A DNA stretch of 64,000 nucleotides from contig JADNRV010000059.1 in NCBI GenBank assembly GCA_015499995.1, positions 237,529-301,528 of the forward strand. Direction: 5' to 3'. Both the position numbers and the translations under genes were made by a program. Shown in pieces: positions 43,997 through 54,175 of this stretch; positions within the stretch are counted from its first letter, which is position 1, and each line of letters starts with the position of its first letter. The stretch is from Flammula alnicola. Lineage: Eukaryota; Basidiomycota; Agaricomycetes; Agaricales; Strophariaceae. The notes beneath the pieces are model-generated. The model searched no databases, was not told where the DNA came from, and saw only the letters and a list, made by a program, of their open reading frames with translations.

Positions 43997-45220
43997 GTGG
44001 AACAGCCAATCCCATTGAAGGTGTTTGCAGAGCCAGTCCTGACAAGAAAAACGGCACCCTTTCTACCTGCGCGGGTAGCAACAGTGCTGTCTGAGATCAA
44101 AATTGGCAAAGATCTCAGCGCCCATGAAAGACGGAGAGTAACAGCCCTCATCGAGGAGTTCGCGGACTGTTTTGCATTGTCGATGAGCGAGGTTTTGGCT
44201 GTCGAAGGGGCTGAGCACAAACTCAACATCCCCGAGGGCTCAACATTTCGCACCAAAGTCAATCAGAGGCCACTCAGCATGCCCCAGCATGAGTACTTCA
44301 ATGGAGTGATTGACAAGATGCTGGCAGCTGACATTATCGAGCCGATCAGCTACCGCGATGTCAAATGTTGTGGTGCAACCACCCTCGCAAAGAAGGCGCA
44401 TGAAGGTGGTGGCCTCACCCTCAATGAACTCCAACACTGTGTCAACAATGAATGCACAGCGGCTGGATTCCCAGCCACATTCCAGGACCTTCCACCACGC
44501 CCAAACGCACATGACCAGGATGCGGATGCACTCACTGCCACGAAATGGCGTGTGTGCCAGGACTTCACGGACCTAAATCGCGTCACCCAAGTCCCAGCTC
44601 TGCCTCAGGGAGACATTCACGCCAAACAGCAGCGGCTTAGCAGACACCGCTGGTTGAATGTATTCGACTCTGTGAGCGGATTCTATGCCTACGAGATCCC
44701 AAAGGACGACTGTCCATATGTATGCTTCTACGTCGAGGACCATGGGTACTTCACATATAAGCGGATGCCATTTGGACTAACAGGTGCCCCCTCCACGTTT
44801 GGCGAGATGACAGCGCGGGCGCTCAGCGACCTTGTGGGCATCCTCTTCGAGCTGTTTGTGGACAATGGTGGAATGGCTGGTGATGAGTTTGAGCCGCTGC
44901 TTGCAAACCTGCAGACATTGTTGGAAAGTGTTCAGGAGAAGGGGTTGTCACTATCAGCCTCTAAGTCTCAGTTCTTTGTGACTGAGGCAGTATTTGCTGG
45001 CGCACGCATTGGCCCTGAGGGTATTCATCTAGACCTATCCAAGCTGACAGTGGTGGTGGACTGGAAACGGCCAACAGACCTCCAAAATCTTGGCGCGTTT
45101 ACGGGCATGACGGGCTACTTCCGTCCTTTGATCAAAGGGTACGCAGCAATTGCACGTCCACTGATGGACTTTGCAAAGGGCCTGGAGCTGCCGAAAGGAC
45201 ATGGGAAGGGCGCATATAGA
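43997..45220 (+). pseudogene. pol: Reverse transcriptase of element D, catalytic FVDN
   Basis: The sequence has RT blocks in order: KWRVCQDFTDLNRVT, WLNVFDSVSGFYAYEI (first catalytic Asp), YKRMPFGLTGAPSTFGEM and ELFVDNGGMAGDEF, where the expected F-V-D-D is F-V-D-N (GAT to AAT after GAC, a CpG-to-CpA change). It continues into the thumb (FAGARIGPEGIHLD). The frame is cut at 45220 by a hAT-like element inside the start of RNase H. Confidence 0.88.
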
Positions 45221-45807
45221 TAGTGCTTGGAAGTTAGGTTAGTTAACTGCAAAATAACTGAGACCTAACCGGACCTCTAACTGCAAATAACCGGACTGCA
45301 GTTAGTGGTTAGTGGTTTCTGAGGATTGACTAACCGGTTATTTTGCAGTTATAGGACCGGTTAGTAACCGGTTATAACCGGTTATTACTGATTATTTTTA
45401 GCCCTCATTTTTCCCGTTAAAACAAGCCCTAAATCATAATTTTAGGTCAAAAACTGACTGAGTTACAGTTGAAACCATAAAATATCAGTCAAAAGAGTAG
45501 ATAGCATGTAATAAAATCATAACTCAGTCATTTCTTTACCGAATTTAATGTTCCCAGGGTCAATTTGAAGCTTAAATGAAGGACAATAAATTGTACTAAG
45601 TCATAAATGTGCAGTTACTAGCGGTTATAACCGGTTTTTAATATTTTCGGTCCTAACCAGTTACTAACTGCAACTAACCAGTTTTTTGCAGTTTTTTGCG
45701 GTTAGGTTAGGTTATTTTGGGTCTGGGAACAAAGGCTAACCGGTCTCGGTCTCGGTTAGAGCCTCTGGGTACCCAAAAACCGGACCTAACCGGACTTTCA
45801 AGCACTA
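45221..45807. mobile_element. hAT-like miniature element in the pol gene of D, 8-bp target duplication
   Basis: Flanked by CATATAGA at 45213-45220 and 45808-45815. Terminal inverted repeats start TAGTGCTTGGAAGTTAGG and TAGTGCTTGAAAGTCCGG. Subterminal parts consist of many CCGGTTAG / TAACCGG motifs in both orientations. With the element and one target copy removed, the pol frame reads straight through (GAYR-CAMK). It encodes nothing and would depend on a transposase in trans. Confidence 0.93.
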
Positions 45808-46550
45808 CATATAGATGCGCGATGAAGGTGCACTCGCTTGTTGACCTATGGAAGACTGAGCACACACACACATTTCTCAGGCTGAAGATTGCACTCACCC
45901 AAGAGCCTGTCTTGAAGGGCCCCAAATATGATGTACCACTGACGGCTGCAAATTCAGGTTTGCGGGTATGCTAACCCAATGCCACTCAATGATCCTGCCC
46001 AATGGAAAGGAGGTGTCTCGACTGCACCCAGTGGCCTTCGCATCAAAGCGCACATCATCTATCGAAGAACACTACCAGCCGTATATTCTAGAATTTGCCG
46101 CACTGAAATACAGCCTCGAAAAGTTCTCAGACATGCTTTGGAGTTACCCCGTTGAGCTGGAAATGGACTGTCAAGCACTGCAGGACCAGCTGCTCAGCAC
46201 CAAGTTGAACTCGACGCATGCAAGGTGGTGAGACGGCGTGCTTGGGTACCATATTGTGGATGTGCGTCACCGACCGGGCTGCCTGAACCCAGTCGCGGAT
46301 GGCCTCAGTCACCAATTTGTCAATCAGGAGTTGGTGAAGGGGGATGGGCATGAGTGGATGGTTAGCGAGGATTGGGAGGTTCGAGTTGGGCTTGCGCACA
46401 ATATTTTCCATGTCAGGGAAGCGGCAGATGCAATGGTAGTGGTGGGAAATGGATTGCGGGCAAGGTTTGCGAAAGAGAAGCTGTTCGTGGGAATAATTGA
46501 AGCTCTGCTAGACCTCGACCATGGAATGAGCTTGAGGGAGAAAAGGTGAG
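45808..46550 (+). pseudogene. pol: RNase H and connection region of element D
   Basis: After the insertion the frame has the end of the polymerase (FLRLKIALTQEPVL), then, after a one-base shift, RNase H blocks (PVAFASKRTSSIEEHYQPYILEFAALKYSLEKF and VELEMDCQALQDQLL) and the 'RHRPGCLNPVADGLSHQ' ending. TGA codons at 46229-46231 and 46547-46549 follow TGG and AGG and probably replace CGA. Confidence 0.82.
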
Positions 46551-46573
46551 CAAGGCATAGGGCAGAAGGATAC

Positions 46574-47607
46574 ATGATTGAGGGAGGGAAATTGTGGAAG
46601 CTGGGGCAGGGGAAGGATATCCGATCAAGGGCCAGGGTTGAGTGCATCACACAGGCGGAGGCAAAAGCTCTGGCATGGGAAGTCCATTGGGATGGAGGGC
46701 ACTTCCACTGTGATAACGTCAAGGTGGCGCTGATGGACAAGGTGTGCAGCCCGGGTCTCGAACGATCTATAACCCAAGCAATTTTAGGGTGCGGAAGGTG
46801 CAAAGGGTTCGGACCTACTCACCTCCACTTGCTGCTGGAACCCATCACCCATCGACACCCATTCAAACTGCTAGTCACCGACACACTGACGATGCTGAGA
46901 GGGAAAGGAGGCTTTGCAAAAATCAGCCTAACGATGGATGTATACTCGCAGCACCTGTGGGGAACACCTCTGAAATCAGCGCCCACGGGGAAATCCTCAT
47001 GTAAATCCTACGCTTCAATATGCGACACGTTCATACCTGCGGAAACCCTAATGGCAGACGGTGGGCCGGAGTTCAACAACAACAAGGTGAAGGAATTGTG
47101 CGAGGCGCAGGGCACAAAGTTGCATATAGTGCCAGCATACTCGCCGTGGATCAATGGGCTGATCGAAGGGATGAACACAGTGCTGCTGGGGAGGCTGAAG
47201 TGGATGTGCGCACCAGATCTGGGTGAAGAAGAGTATGAGAAGATGGTGGATCTTCCAAGCAACTGGCCACTATACCTGGAGGCTGCAATCCGTGCAATGA
47301 ACAACCAAATACTGCCACACCTAAAATTCTCGCCCAAAGAACTCCTCTTGAGCTTGGTGGTCAACACCGCACCCACCCCAGCTGCAGTCACAGGCACCGC
47401 AGTGACACCAGAGGACACAACTCTGCAAATGGTGTATGCCAATCAGCAGCGACTCGATGGATACATGCAGATCATGGAACACGCTTACCTTCGGAAGGAG
47501 GCATTCGACAAACATGTGAATGCGTGGGCTCCTCGAGAGGTTATTTTTTGGGCGGGCCAAGTGGTCGGCACCACGGCGCATGGTCAGCCGCTCATGCAAC
47601 TCATATA
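46574..47607 (+). pseudogene. pol: Integrase of element D
   Basis: HHCC zinc-binding part: HWDGGHFHCDNVK...GCGRCKGFG. Catalytic core: LLVTDTLTM (Asp), LMADGGPEFNN (Asp) and NGLIEGMN (Glu), spaced as D,D-35-E. A C-terminal domain follows (VYANQQRLDGYMQ...). The gene tail is displaced by a mariner-like miniature element at 47608. Confidence 0.85.
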
Positions 47608-47757
47608 CTGTACCATTTCGACCAAGTGTTCACATCACGTGTCACACCGGGAAAAAAAGACCTTTTTTTTATTCGCCTTAAATCAAAAGAAAAATTATTG
47701 GCCTCCTCGGGGAGGCAAAATTCCCAAAATCGTGAACACTTGGTCGAAATAGTACAG
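47608..47757. mobile_element. Mariner-like miniature element, 150 bp, TA duplication
   Basis: Flanked by TA at 47606-47607 and 47758-47759. Inverted termini CTGTACCATTTCGACC and its near-complement extend about 26 bp with one mismatch. The centre has a GCCTCCTCGGGGAGGC hairpin. TA duplication with CTGTAC-type ends fits the Tc1/mariner superfamily. It lies near the 3' end of the D integrase. Confidence 0.88.
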
Positions 47758-47759
47758 TA

Positions 47760-48223
47760 AACTTGAGTCCCTCGAGGGCCTGGCAATTGGTGGGCGGTTC
47801 AGCTCTAGGCGGTTGCATCGATTCATACCGAGAGATGGAACGAGCCTCGGTGCTGCTCAGAAAGCAGTGAAAGAGGCGATGGGAATAGCAGAGGACAAGG
47901 AGGACAGGGCCATACTCGAGGAGGTGGACAACAACAGTGTGGTCGAGCTAGATGACGATGACGTGGTGGAGGATGTGGGTGAAGGGGAAAGCATGGAAGA
48001 AGAGTCAGACAATGACAGCAGCAGTGACAGTGACAGCATGGAAGAGCCGGAAAAAGAAGCAAAAGAAGCACGAGAAGACGCGGTGGCCGCGGTGGCTGAG
48101 AAATCCTCGGAAGACAAAAACGGGCCCGCAAAAATTCCCAGGAGGAGCAAGCGGTTGTGGAGAAAGCTGGTCGCAAAATTGAAGGGGAAGGGGAGTGGTG
48201 AAGGAAAGGGAGGGCCATCTTGA
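47760..48223 (+). pseudogene. pol: Acidic/basic C-terminal tail of the D integrase
   Basis: After the miniature element the frame continues (ESLEGLAIGGRFSSRRLHRF...) with a long Asp/Glu/Ser-rich stretch and ends in a Lys-rich tail (RSKRLWRKLVAKLKGKG) with a stop at 48221. It is one base out of frame with the upstream part. A charged tail is common in integrases that bind chromatin factors; the role here is inference. Confidence 0.6.
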
Positions 48224-48260
48224 GTGTGATGTGGACGTCACTTCTTGGGAGCGGGGCACA

Positions 48261-48395
48261 TGTGACAGGACATTTACGCCGTGACCGCATTCAGCTGCGA
48301 TCAGTCACGGCGCCTAGATAGGCTCTCACGTAGATAGAGAATACATCTTTTCCTTTACTCATGTCTACAATACGTGCACTGACTCGCCATCTCCA
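48261..48395 (+). mobile_element. 3' LTR of element D
   Basis: 135-bp repeat of the 5' LTR. Immediately left is GGGAGCGGGGCACA (about 48247-48260), a probable polypurine tract. Confidence 0.85.
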
Positions 48396-48479
48396 ACACA
48401 AAACTGAATAAGACAGAAGCTGAATAAACGAGAAATGGAAGATCAGAGAGGAAAAGGTACCGGAACAAGACAATTGAAT

Positions 48480-49160
48480 ACCTAGGCAGATGCACTTTGA
48501 AAAGGGCATCTCTAGTATGCAGCTGCTTTGCAGTATCTGTCACGAAGGCTCGGAGAGTTGGGAGTAAAGGCACAAGGGCAAGTTGGATGGGTTGCAGAGT
48601 GCAAATCTGCAATGTGTCGAGGACCGATCTCACTGATGCAAGAAGTGATGAAGAAGCCACGATAGTTCTGAGGTGGTGTCCTGGAAGGCAGTATGACTTG
48701 GAGAACAAGAAGAGGTGGATGAAGGGTGCTCTGCCAGGGACGTTGAGCTGCTGATGAAAAGAGACCATGAGGCAGTTCACCTGTCATGATGAAATCACAA
48801 TAGATCTTGTCAATGATGAGCGTGATATTCTTCTCATGTGCAAGGCCTGTGAATGAGGCAATTAATGCTGGAGAATATGTGGCTTCTGTCAGGTTATTTG
48901 GAGTGACCAGCATATGCACGCAGTATACTGGACAAGATAAACAAGATTAGTTAGATTGGTGATAAATAGAACAAAGAAGGAAGAACATACGGAGGAGCAA
49001 TCATTGTTAAGACTCCATGAGAAACCCTGAATCCCAGTGCAGCAGACATTGTAGACAGGAAAGAGGAATAGACCAGAACGAGGATTGGAGGAAAAGATAA
49101 AGGGGAAGACCAAGAAGTTGTGTTGAGAAATGAACCAGTGGCAGTCAACACCCCGCACAC
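48480..49160 (-). pseudogene. PLP-dependent aminotransferase (class I/II) fragment
   Basis: Minus-strand blocks: VHMLVTPNNLTEATYSPALIASF (the 'NPTG' region), IASFTGLAHEKNITLIIDKIYCDFI (the 'Asp-x-x-Tyr' cofactor-binding block), then in a second frame LFSKSYCLPGH, where the Lys of S-K-S-Y should form the Schiff base with PLP. An upstream exon-like part (about 49160-49020) is joined by an intron (48927-48988, GT...AG). The coding frame is shifted at about 48740, and the N-terminus is missing. A host-gene fragment rather than a working enzyme. Confidence 0.72.
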
Positions 49161-49168
49161 TGAACCCA

Positions 49169-49520
49169 CTACTTTTTCTTCGGATCATGGACACTGAACA
49201 CCAGCATATCCTCATCCTCCAAATTTGATGCTGTGATCAACTTCTTGTTCATCAGCATCTTACCCAACCACAATGACCAGATACGTGATGCAGGCACCAT
49301 ACTCTGCATGTGCTGCAGGATGCAGTTGCACAGCGTTGACACCAGGAGGTTCAGTGGCAGGTCAGGGATCATCACGATCTGGCCCTGCAGCTTCCATTCC
49401 AGCTTCGAGGGATCGCTCAGCATCTGCACTTGCGGCGATGTCGGATGCTGCCATTTCTTCACAATGGCTGATCTTGGTGAGGTAGACAGAGTCATCGTGG
49501 GATTCAGGCCAGAAACCGAT
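49169..49520 (-). pseudogene. Chimeric fragment: 14-3-3 start joined to SF3A1 ubiquitin-like end
   Basis: The frame ending at 49169 reads DPSKLEWKLQGQIVMIPDLP, then ASRI...GKMLMNKKLI and NLEDEDMLVFSVHDPKKK. This matches the C-terminal ubiquitin-like domain of splicing factor 3A subunit 1 (SF3a120), including its terminal basic end. Directly upstream, in another frame (about 49455-49500), EDSVYLTKISHCEEM matches the start of a 14-3-3 protein. Two unrelated host genes are thus fused in the same orientation with no intervening spacer, a pattern expected for transposon-captured fragments. Confidence 0.68.
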
Positions 49521-49732
49521 GTGGTGATGCCATATCTGACAAGTTGCCAGCTGTGTGGCATCTCAATGTTGATCAATGCTGCCAGCTGCCAGCTTGTGCA
49601 ATGATGCGTTGTTGATGTCGAAGTTGGGTGGGGATCAGACGCTGTTGAGGATGGCCATCATGCAGATGGATGTCTGGATTTTGTGTGAAGAACTAGGTAG
49701 TGAGCGAGAATAGATTAGATGAATGTCATTAA

Positions 49733-50940
49733 CAAGAAAGGTACTACGACAGCATATCAAAATTATTCCAGCCCTTTTCCCACTCAGACAAATTAATGTC
49801 ATCAACCAGCATCTCCTCGAAGTCAAAAAGGCTGACCTCCTCAACCTGTGCAGCATTCCAAGTGGCAGCATTGTAAAGCTCAGGTCCTCCTGCTGACTTC
49901 ATAATCATGAGTTCTTCGAAAACTACTGGACCTAAGGATGCTCAGTGGTCAGTAGCAACTTGCTTGGTACCCGAGAATAGCCATTCACATGGTACAGATG
50001 ATGCTTGCAATGGAAGAACATCAAGTGCAATATGCCCAAGTGTCGGATACAGTTCAGCATGGTTCTAGAGCAATTTTAATAAGTGAAGAACAATGTTTAC
50101 ACATATAAATTGCTTACCTGCCACCATTCAACGATATCTGTGTCTCTTTTCACCTCCCGTTGCATTGTTCCAAGATAACAGTGCAGCCCAGATGCCCAGC
50201 CTTCCTCAGCATTGTTGGAGAGGAGAGATTCTCAGTGCTTGTCAAAATCTGACAAAGCAGGAGCTTCGGCGGATGTAGGATCCTCGACAGCAGCCATGCT
50301 GAGTGTAGTAATAGAAGGATGAGTTCTGTAATATTGAGCCATCTATTTTATTTGTAGTTAGCGCAGTAATCTCACGTACTGAGAACAATGACACTCACAG
50401 TATTCTCAATGATCTGCTTGGCTTCATCTTGCCAATCCTTTGCATCAGCATTCCCTGCTGCAATTTCAGCTGCTTGCTCCTCTGGACCACCCCAGGCAAG
50501 TTTGATGTAAGCAAGTTTGTAGTACAGATGAAGGACTATAAGAGTTTCTTTAATAAACACAATCACTCGAGCAATCAGTGCAAATGAAACTCTTACCGAG
50601 GGCTAATACGAAACTGGGCTTTTCATAAGCCGTGAATAATATTTTCGCAGCTTTTGGAGGCCATCAGAGAGAGCGTCCTTGTAGAGGACATATTTGGAGT
50701 CATTGTGCTTCTTCTCCCATGCTGATTGCAGCTCTTCTCAAGCAGGGAGTGCACGCCAGAGGGTTGGTTGCTTTTCTGCAGAGAAGTACTGTTGAATTCA
50801 GTTAGAATCCTAATGGTCGAATTAACCTTTGTACTTGAATGACAAATGAATGACTTACCCCGAGTATATCACGTGCATCAATCACTCGATGCCAATCTGG
50901 TTCAGACATCTTGAACCACCTGTAGCAGCTAGGGTCATGT
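49733..50940 (-). pseudogene. hAT-family transposase relic (C-terminal half)
   Basis: Minus-strand fragments in order: WFKMSEPDWHRVIDARDIL (50935-50880), LWRALPA...EELQSAWEKKHND (50770-50690), GLQKLRKYYSRL, LYYKLAYIKLAWGGPEEQA (50540-50450), then an intron (50396-50340) and the hAT dimerisation domain: DTDIVEWWQ, LYPTLGHIALDVLPLQASSVPCEWLFSGTKQVATDH, FEELMIMKSAGGPELYNAA. Stops and frame changes interrupt it, and the N-terminal DNA-binding part is missing. The family inserts DNA with 8-bp target duplications, as seen for the miniature elements in this window. Confidence 0.8.
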
Positions 50941-51420
50941 ATGATACCTAGGCTGTGGCCTAAAATACATTATACATAGATGACAGGTTTGCGCCACTTA
51001 GACCGTTGCCTAAGACCATGTAACACACTGTATATACATGCTGAATGAGCCAGGGCAGGTTTGCTCACCTTGCAGGGGGCAGGTAATAGTAAATACACAT
51101 CAACAATGTATAGATTTGATGGGCGGGCACAAAACATGGTGCTGCACGTCGTTGGGGGTGCATTTGAGCATGGGAAAAATTCTGTTGGGGTCTATATATA
51201 TTATTTGATTTATTCTAGGTGTTGCCGCAGGTTGAGGAGGGTGGGAATGGATGGATTGGCGTGCCTGGCTTTGGATGACAGTCCCATTTGGGGTGGGGCT
51301 AATGGTAAACAGCTGTCAACAATGCAGCAAATAATGTCCGAGGTTGTATTTTGGGTGTTGCTCATCGTCGCGGGCGCTTCTGGGCACGGGAAAAATACCA
51401 TTGAAAACGCACGGAAGAGC
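50941..51420. repeat. Diverged tandem duplication, about 230-bp unit
   Basis: 'GTAATAGTAAATACACATCAACAATG...GCATGGGAAAAATTCTGTTG' (about 51080-51188) and 'CTAATGGTAAACAGCTGTCAACAATG...GCACGGGAAAAATACCATTG' (about 51298-51406) are two diverged copies. A 120-codon open frame covers them on the plus strand but has no recognisable motif. No gene called. Confidence 0.5.
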
Positions 51421-51832
51421 TAGTGGCAGCAGCGGCCTTGGGACCAGTCGGAATATCACCTTTGAGGGCATGCGGCTGAATGCTCAAGTGCAATGCGCAG
51501 ACTGCAACAGCCTTCTCACTCAGCTTGTAGGGTTTGTGAGTATCCTGGACTCAACAAAGATGTTGGCGACATGGGTAACAGCCTGAGCAGCACCAGGGTT
51601 ACTAGCGACAGTACTAGTGTGCGAGGACCATTTGGACTAAAGAAAAACGAAGTTAGAAAAGAAACAAAGAGGGAGAAGAAAAGCGCACCATAAGATACGT
51701 GGTTTCCTCAAGAGGTTGGGCATAGTTGGCCAGCGTCGCACCGGGCGCGCCACGGATAACATCGAGAAGTTTAACCTTCTGCATGATATCCAGGTAGCTA
51801 GGAAGGTTGCACTGACGGTCAACAGAAGCCAT
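51421..51832 (-). pseudogene. Antisense gene 3 of element B, exon 1 plus broken rest
   Basis: ATG at 51832 begins MASVDRQCNLPSYLD and the exon runs to an ATG|GTGCGC junction at about 51689, giving 48 codons with layout similar to exon 1 of gene 2 in E (54 codons). TATAAA lies 80 nt upstream. Further left a second open stretch (about 51600-51430) may be another exon, but the gene is truncated by unrelated repeat DNA at about 51420. No family recognised. Confidence 0.5.
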
Positions 51833-51910
51833 TGGAAGGAAGAGGAGAAGAGAGATGCAGAAAAGTAGAAGAAGAAACTACTGGAGAACAAGAGCGAAAC
51901 AGCTAGCCTC

Positions 51911-51916
51911 TTTATA
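51911..51916 (-). promoter_or_regulatory. TATA box of antisense gene 3
   Basis: TATAAAG on the minus strand, about 80 nt before ATG 51832. Confidence 0.45.
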
Positions 51917-52054
51917 CCAAAGCTAGCTGCTGTTTTCAGATGACATGAGGCAATAGAGATAACGCCCTAGCTCAAGAAACAGTCTCAGAAGGGAAAACTC
52001 GAACCAATCACATTGAAATGCGCCTAGAGTATAGATTAATTGCAAATATCTACT

Positions 52055-53508
52055 CTAAAAGGCGTAGGAGGTCGGTTAGGAAGACATCGCGGCATTTGTG
52101 GTTGGAATTGAAAAGAATAGGGTCGCATTCAAAAGGAGTAACCTGTCGCGCAGAGCGTATGGTCGATGCCTCAGCCACACCCTGTAAATGAGAAAAACGA
52201 GGCATGATTAGCAAAAACAGCTAGTACTCAAAAAAACTGAGTTCATACCTCGGCATAAAAAATCCGCGATCTCATCCTTGGATAAGCCTAGAAGGTGTAC
52301 ATAACGATGCACCAAAAAGCAGTGAAGCTTGTTGAATAAAGCAGCATTAGCTAGCTGGCGAGCGACGTTCTGCAAGTGGACTAGTTGCTTCAAGAGATCA
52401 AGAAAGCGAGCATCAGAGTCGGGAGTCAGATGGAGAATGAGGATAGGCTCCTGAAAGAAAATGGGGTAGCGAGAATCAGAAAGGGATTCAAACAATGAGG
52501 CGTACGCAAAGGAGGCCTGCATGAAAGACCTCGTGTGCGAAGTCATTAATGTTGAGTGGACTTTGTTCCAAGGTATACTCGGAAAAATACAAAGCACCTG
52601 CCAAAGCATCGAGGGAAGTGGTAGGAATGGGTCGGAAGGTTGCAGGAGAAGACATTGCTGGATATTCAAAGACTGCTGCTCAAAAACGCGTTCAAATCTG
52701 AGTTAAATAACCAGAAGCACGGAGCGCCTTTGCCAAATAAGGAAATAGCTAGCGCCTGCCCAAAGGGATCAAAAAAGGGTCGCATGATGGCAGTGCAAGC
52801 CAAAAATGGCAACTAGCTTGATTGACGATCAACAGAAACACATAACTCCGGCGCGATAATCAGGAGGCGCATGAACAAAAGACAAAGTCTTTAGGCACGA
52901 GGCATGGTGAAATTGCAAAAAGCAAGGCCTCAAGGCAAAAATGCACATGTTATAATATAGCTAGCTAAATGAAATTCGGCTAGTTGTAAGATTAATTACA
53001 TGGCATTTAAGAGAGATTCAGCCTAAAAAGCGAATTGAGAAAAAGCTAGGAGAGAGGAGAGGGAAAATGACGAACTTAACGGCTGTTTCAACGTTGACTG
53101 AAGCCTTACAAAGGTGGAATAAGGTCATGGATGATCAACTGAGATGATAAGATACGCGATCTCCGGGAAAACAAAAAGCAAGAAGCTCTTGTTCGGACTC
53201 CGCAATCGACGATAATATGAAATATACATCGGGACATGCGGCGACATATTCCGGAGAAAGGTGAAGGGCACACTAGGCAATAAAGTTAGACAAGGAGCGA
53301 CAAAGTGTACAGCTAGGAAGCAAGAACGTACAGCGTCAGCAGCTAGCTGCCTAATAACGTCCAAACCAACAGAATGGGAAGCACCAGGGCATAAATAGTC
53401 TGCATCAAATTGCAGAGTCGTGTCCTTGAGGCGTGCTAAAGTCGTGCCAATCAAGGAACGAGGAGGGATCGTCGTAGGATGATCAGAGTCAGCTGAGATA
53501 GTGGCCAT
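52055..53508 (-). CDS. Antisense gene 2 of element B, multi-exon, unrecognised
   Basis: Starts at ATG 53508 (MATISADSDHPTTIPP) with an exon to about 53330. Further exons include 53300-53150 and 52450-52262 (DARFLDLLKQLVHLQNVARQLANAALFNKLH), and a last exon ends near 52055 (GVAEASTIRSARQVTPF...DLLRLLE-stop). The junction at 52255-52198 is a clean GT...AG intron. The product is helix-rich with no recognised motif. Upstream are a TATA box (53558-53564) and an inverted repeat/polypurine tract (53595-53627). The middle exons (52700-53100) are unclear, so the model is incomplete. Confidence 0.55.
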
Positions 53509-53557
53509 GAGGGAAGGAACAAGAAATAGTTCGAGAAAAGCACAACTAGTGGTACCC

Positions 53558-53564
53558 TTTTATA
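53558..53564 (-). promoter_or_regulatory. TATA box of antisense gene 2 (B)
   Basis: TATAAAA on the minus strand (CGCTTATAAAAGGG), 50 nt upstream of ATG 53508. Confidence 0.55.
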
Positions 53565-53594
53565 AGCGAGATAAATCGGACCACACCCAGAATG

Positions 53595-53627
53595 CAACTG
53601 GGACAGTTGATTTCTTGTGGGGGGAGA
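53595..53627 (+). promoter_or_regulatory. Internal inverted repeat/polypurine tract of element B
   Basis: CAACTG-GGA-CAGTTG (53595-53609) is followed by TTGTGGGGGGAGAT (53614-53627). The stem differs from the other copies by compensatory changes (TTGACTG/CAGTCAA to CAACTG/CAGTTG), so pairing is kept while sequence drifts. No LTR follows. Confidence 0.65.
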
Positions 53628-53894
53628 TAGGAATAGCTAGTCGCATTCCTAGCGATACTCCGGACTTACAAAGACAGAAAAAGCGAACTAGCTGACTACC
53701 AAGCAGCAAGTAAGCAGCTAGGACTTAGACATAAACTAGGTCTTAGTAAAAACAAGACATAGATGGACTTAGAAAGAAAGCTAGTCTACTATAGAGACAA
53801 TCTGGGATTGGGCTTAAAGCTTAGAAACTTAGGTTTTATGCTTAGGGTCGCACCAGAAAGACACAGGACAAGAAAAAAATTATATTTAAAACAA

Positions 53895-54018
53895 GTAGTG
53901 AGACTGTAAAGTCTCACTACTAACAAGAGATATCGAGGGGACGACGATCTAAAAAGATCGCCGCCCCCAAAGCAAAAGTAATCGAAGGGGACGATGATCT
54001 AAAAAGACCATCGCCCCC
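53895..54018 (-). terminator. Three hairpins downstream of antisense gene 1 (B)
   Basis: GTAGTGAGAC / GTCTCACTAC (53895-53920, perfect 10-bp stem, 6-nt loop) and two tandem copies of GGGGACGAYGATC...GATCG-C-CCCC (53937-53968 and 53987-54018, loop TAAAAA). They lie 157-281 nt after the stop of the gene at 54176. The stem-pairing bases of the two tandem copies differ together at one pair. They may be 3'-end or boundary signals between neighbouring antisense genes; function is inferred only from place. Confidence 0.55.
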
Positions 54019-54175
54019 GCAGCATGCAACATCCGAATTTTATATACACGATGTAAAATAAAGGCCCCCGAGGCTGCCCAAGACACCAGCTACAACCCAC
54101 AGACCAAGAAAAGTAACAGATTTCTATATACATAAAAAGAGGAAGGGAGGGAAAGGTCGGTCGAGTAGAAATCCA

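Larger units (their letters stand above)
41176..48395 (+). mobile_element. Element D: 7.2-kb Ty3/gypsy element with short LTRs
   Basis: Direct repeats of 144 bp (41176-41319) and 135 bp (48261-48395), both starting TGTGACAGGACATTTACG and ending CATCTCCA, flank gag, protease, RT, RNase H and integrase in plus orientation. ACAC occurs at both outer borders (41172-41175 and 48396-48399) and is a probable target duplication. It is interrupted by a hAT-like element (45221-45807) and a mariner-like element (47608-47757). Catalytic RT Asp is changed and several TGA codons replace expected Arg codons, so it is inactive. Confidence 0.9.

Noticed and set aside
47813..48223. Independent acidic protein gene after element D integrase
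   Set aside because: It lacks an ATG start, lies before the polypurine tract and 3' LTR, and continues the integrase tail across a miniature element.
51061..51423. 120-codon plus-strand frame
   Set aside because: It spans a diverged non-coding tandem duplication with no motif and no intron support.
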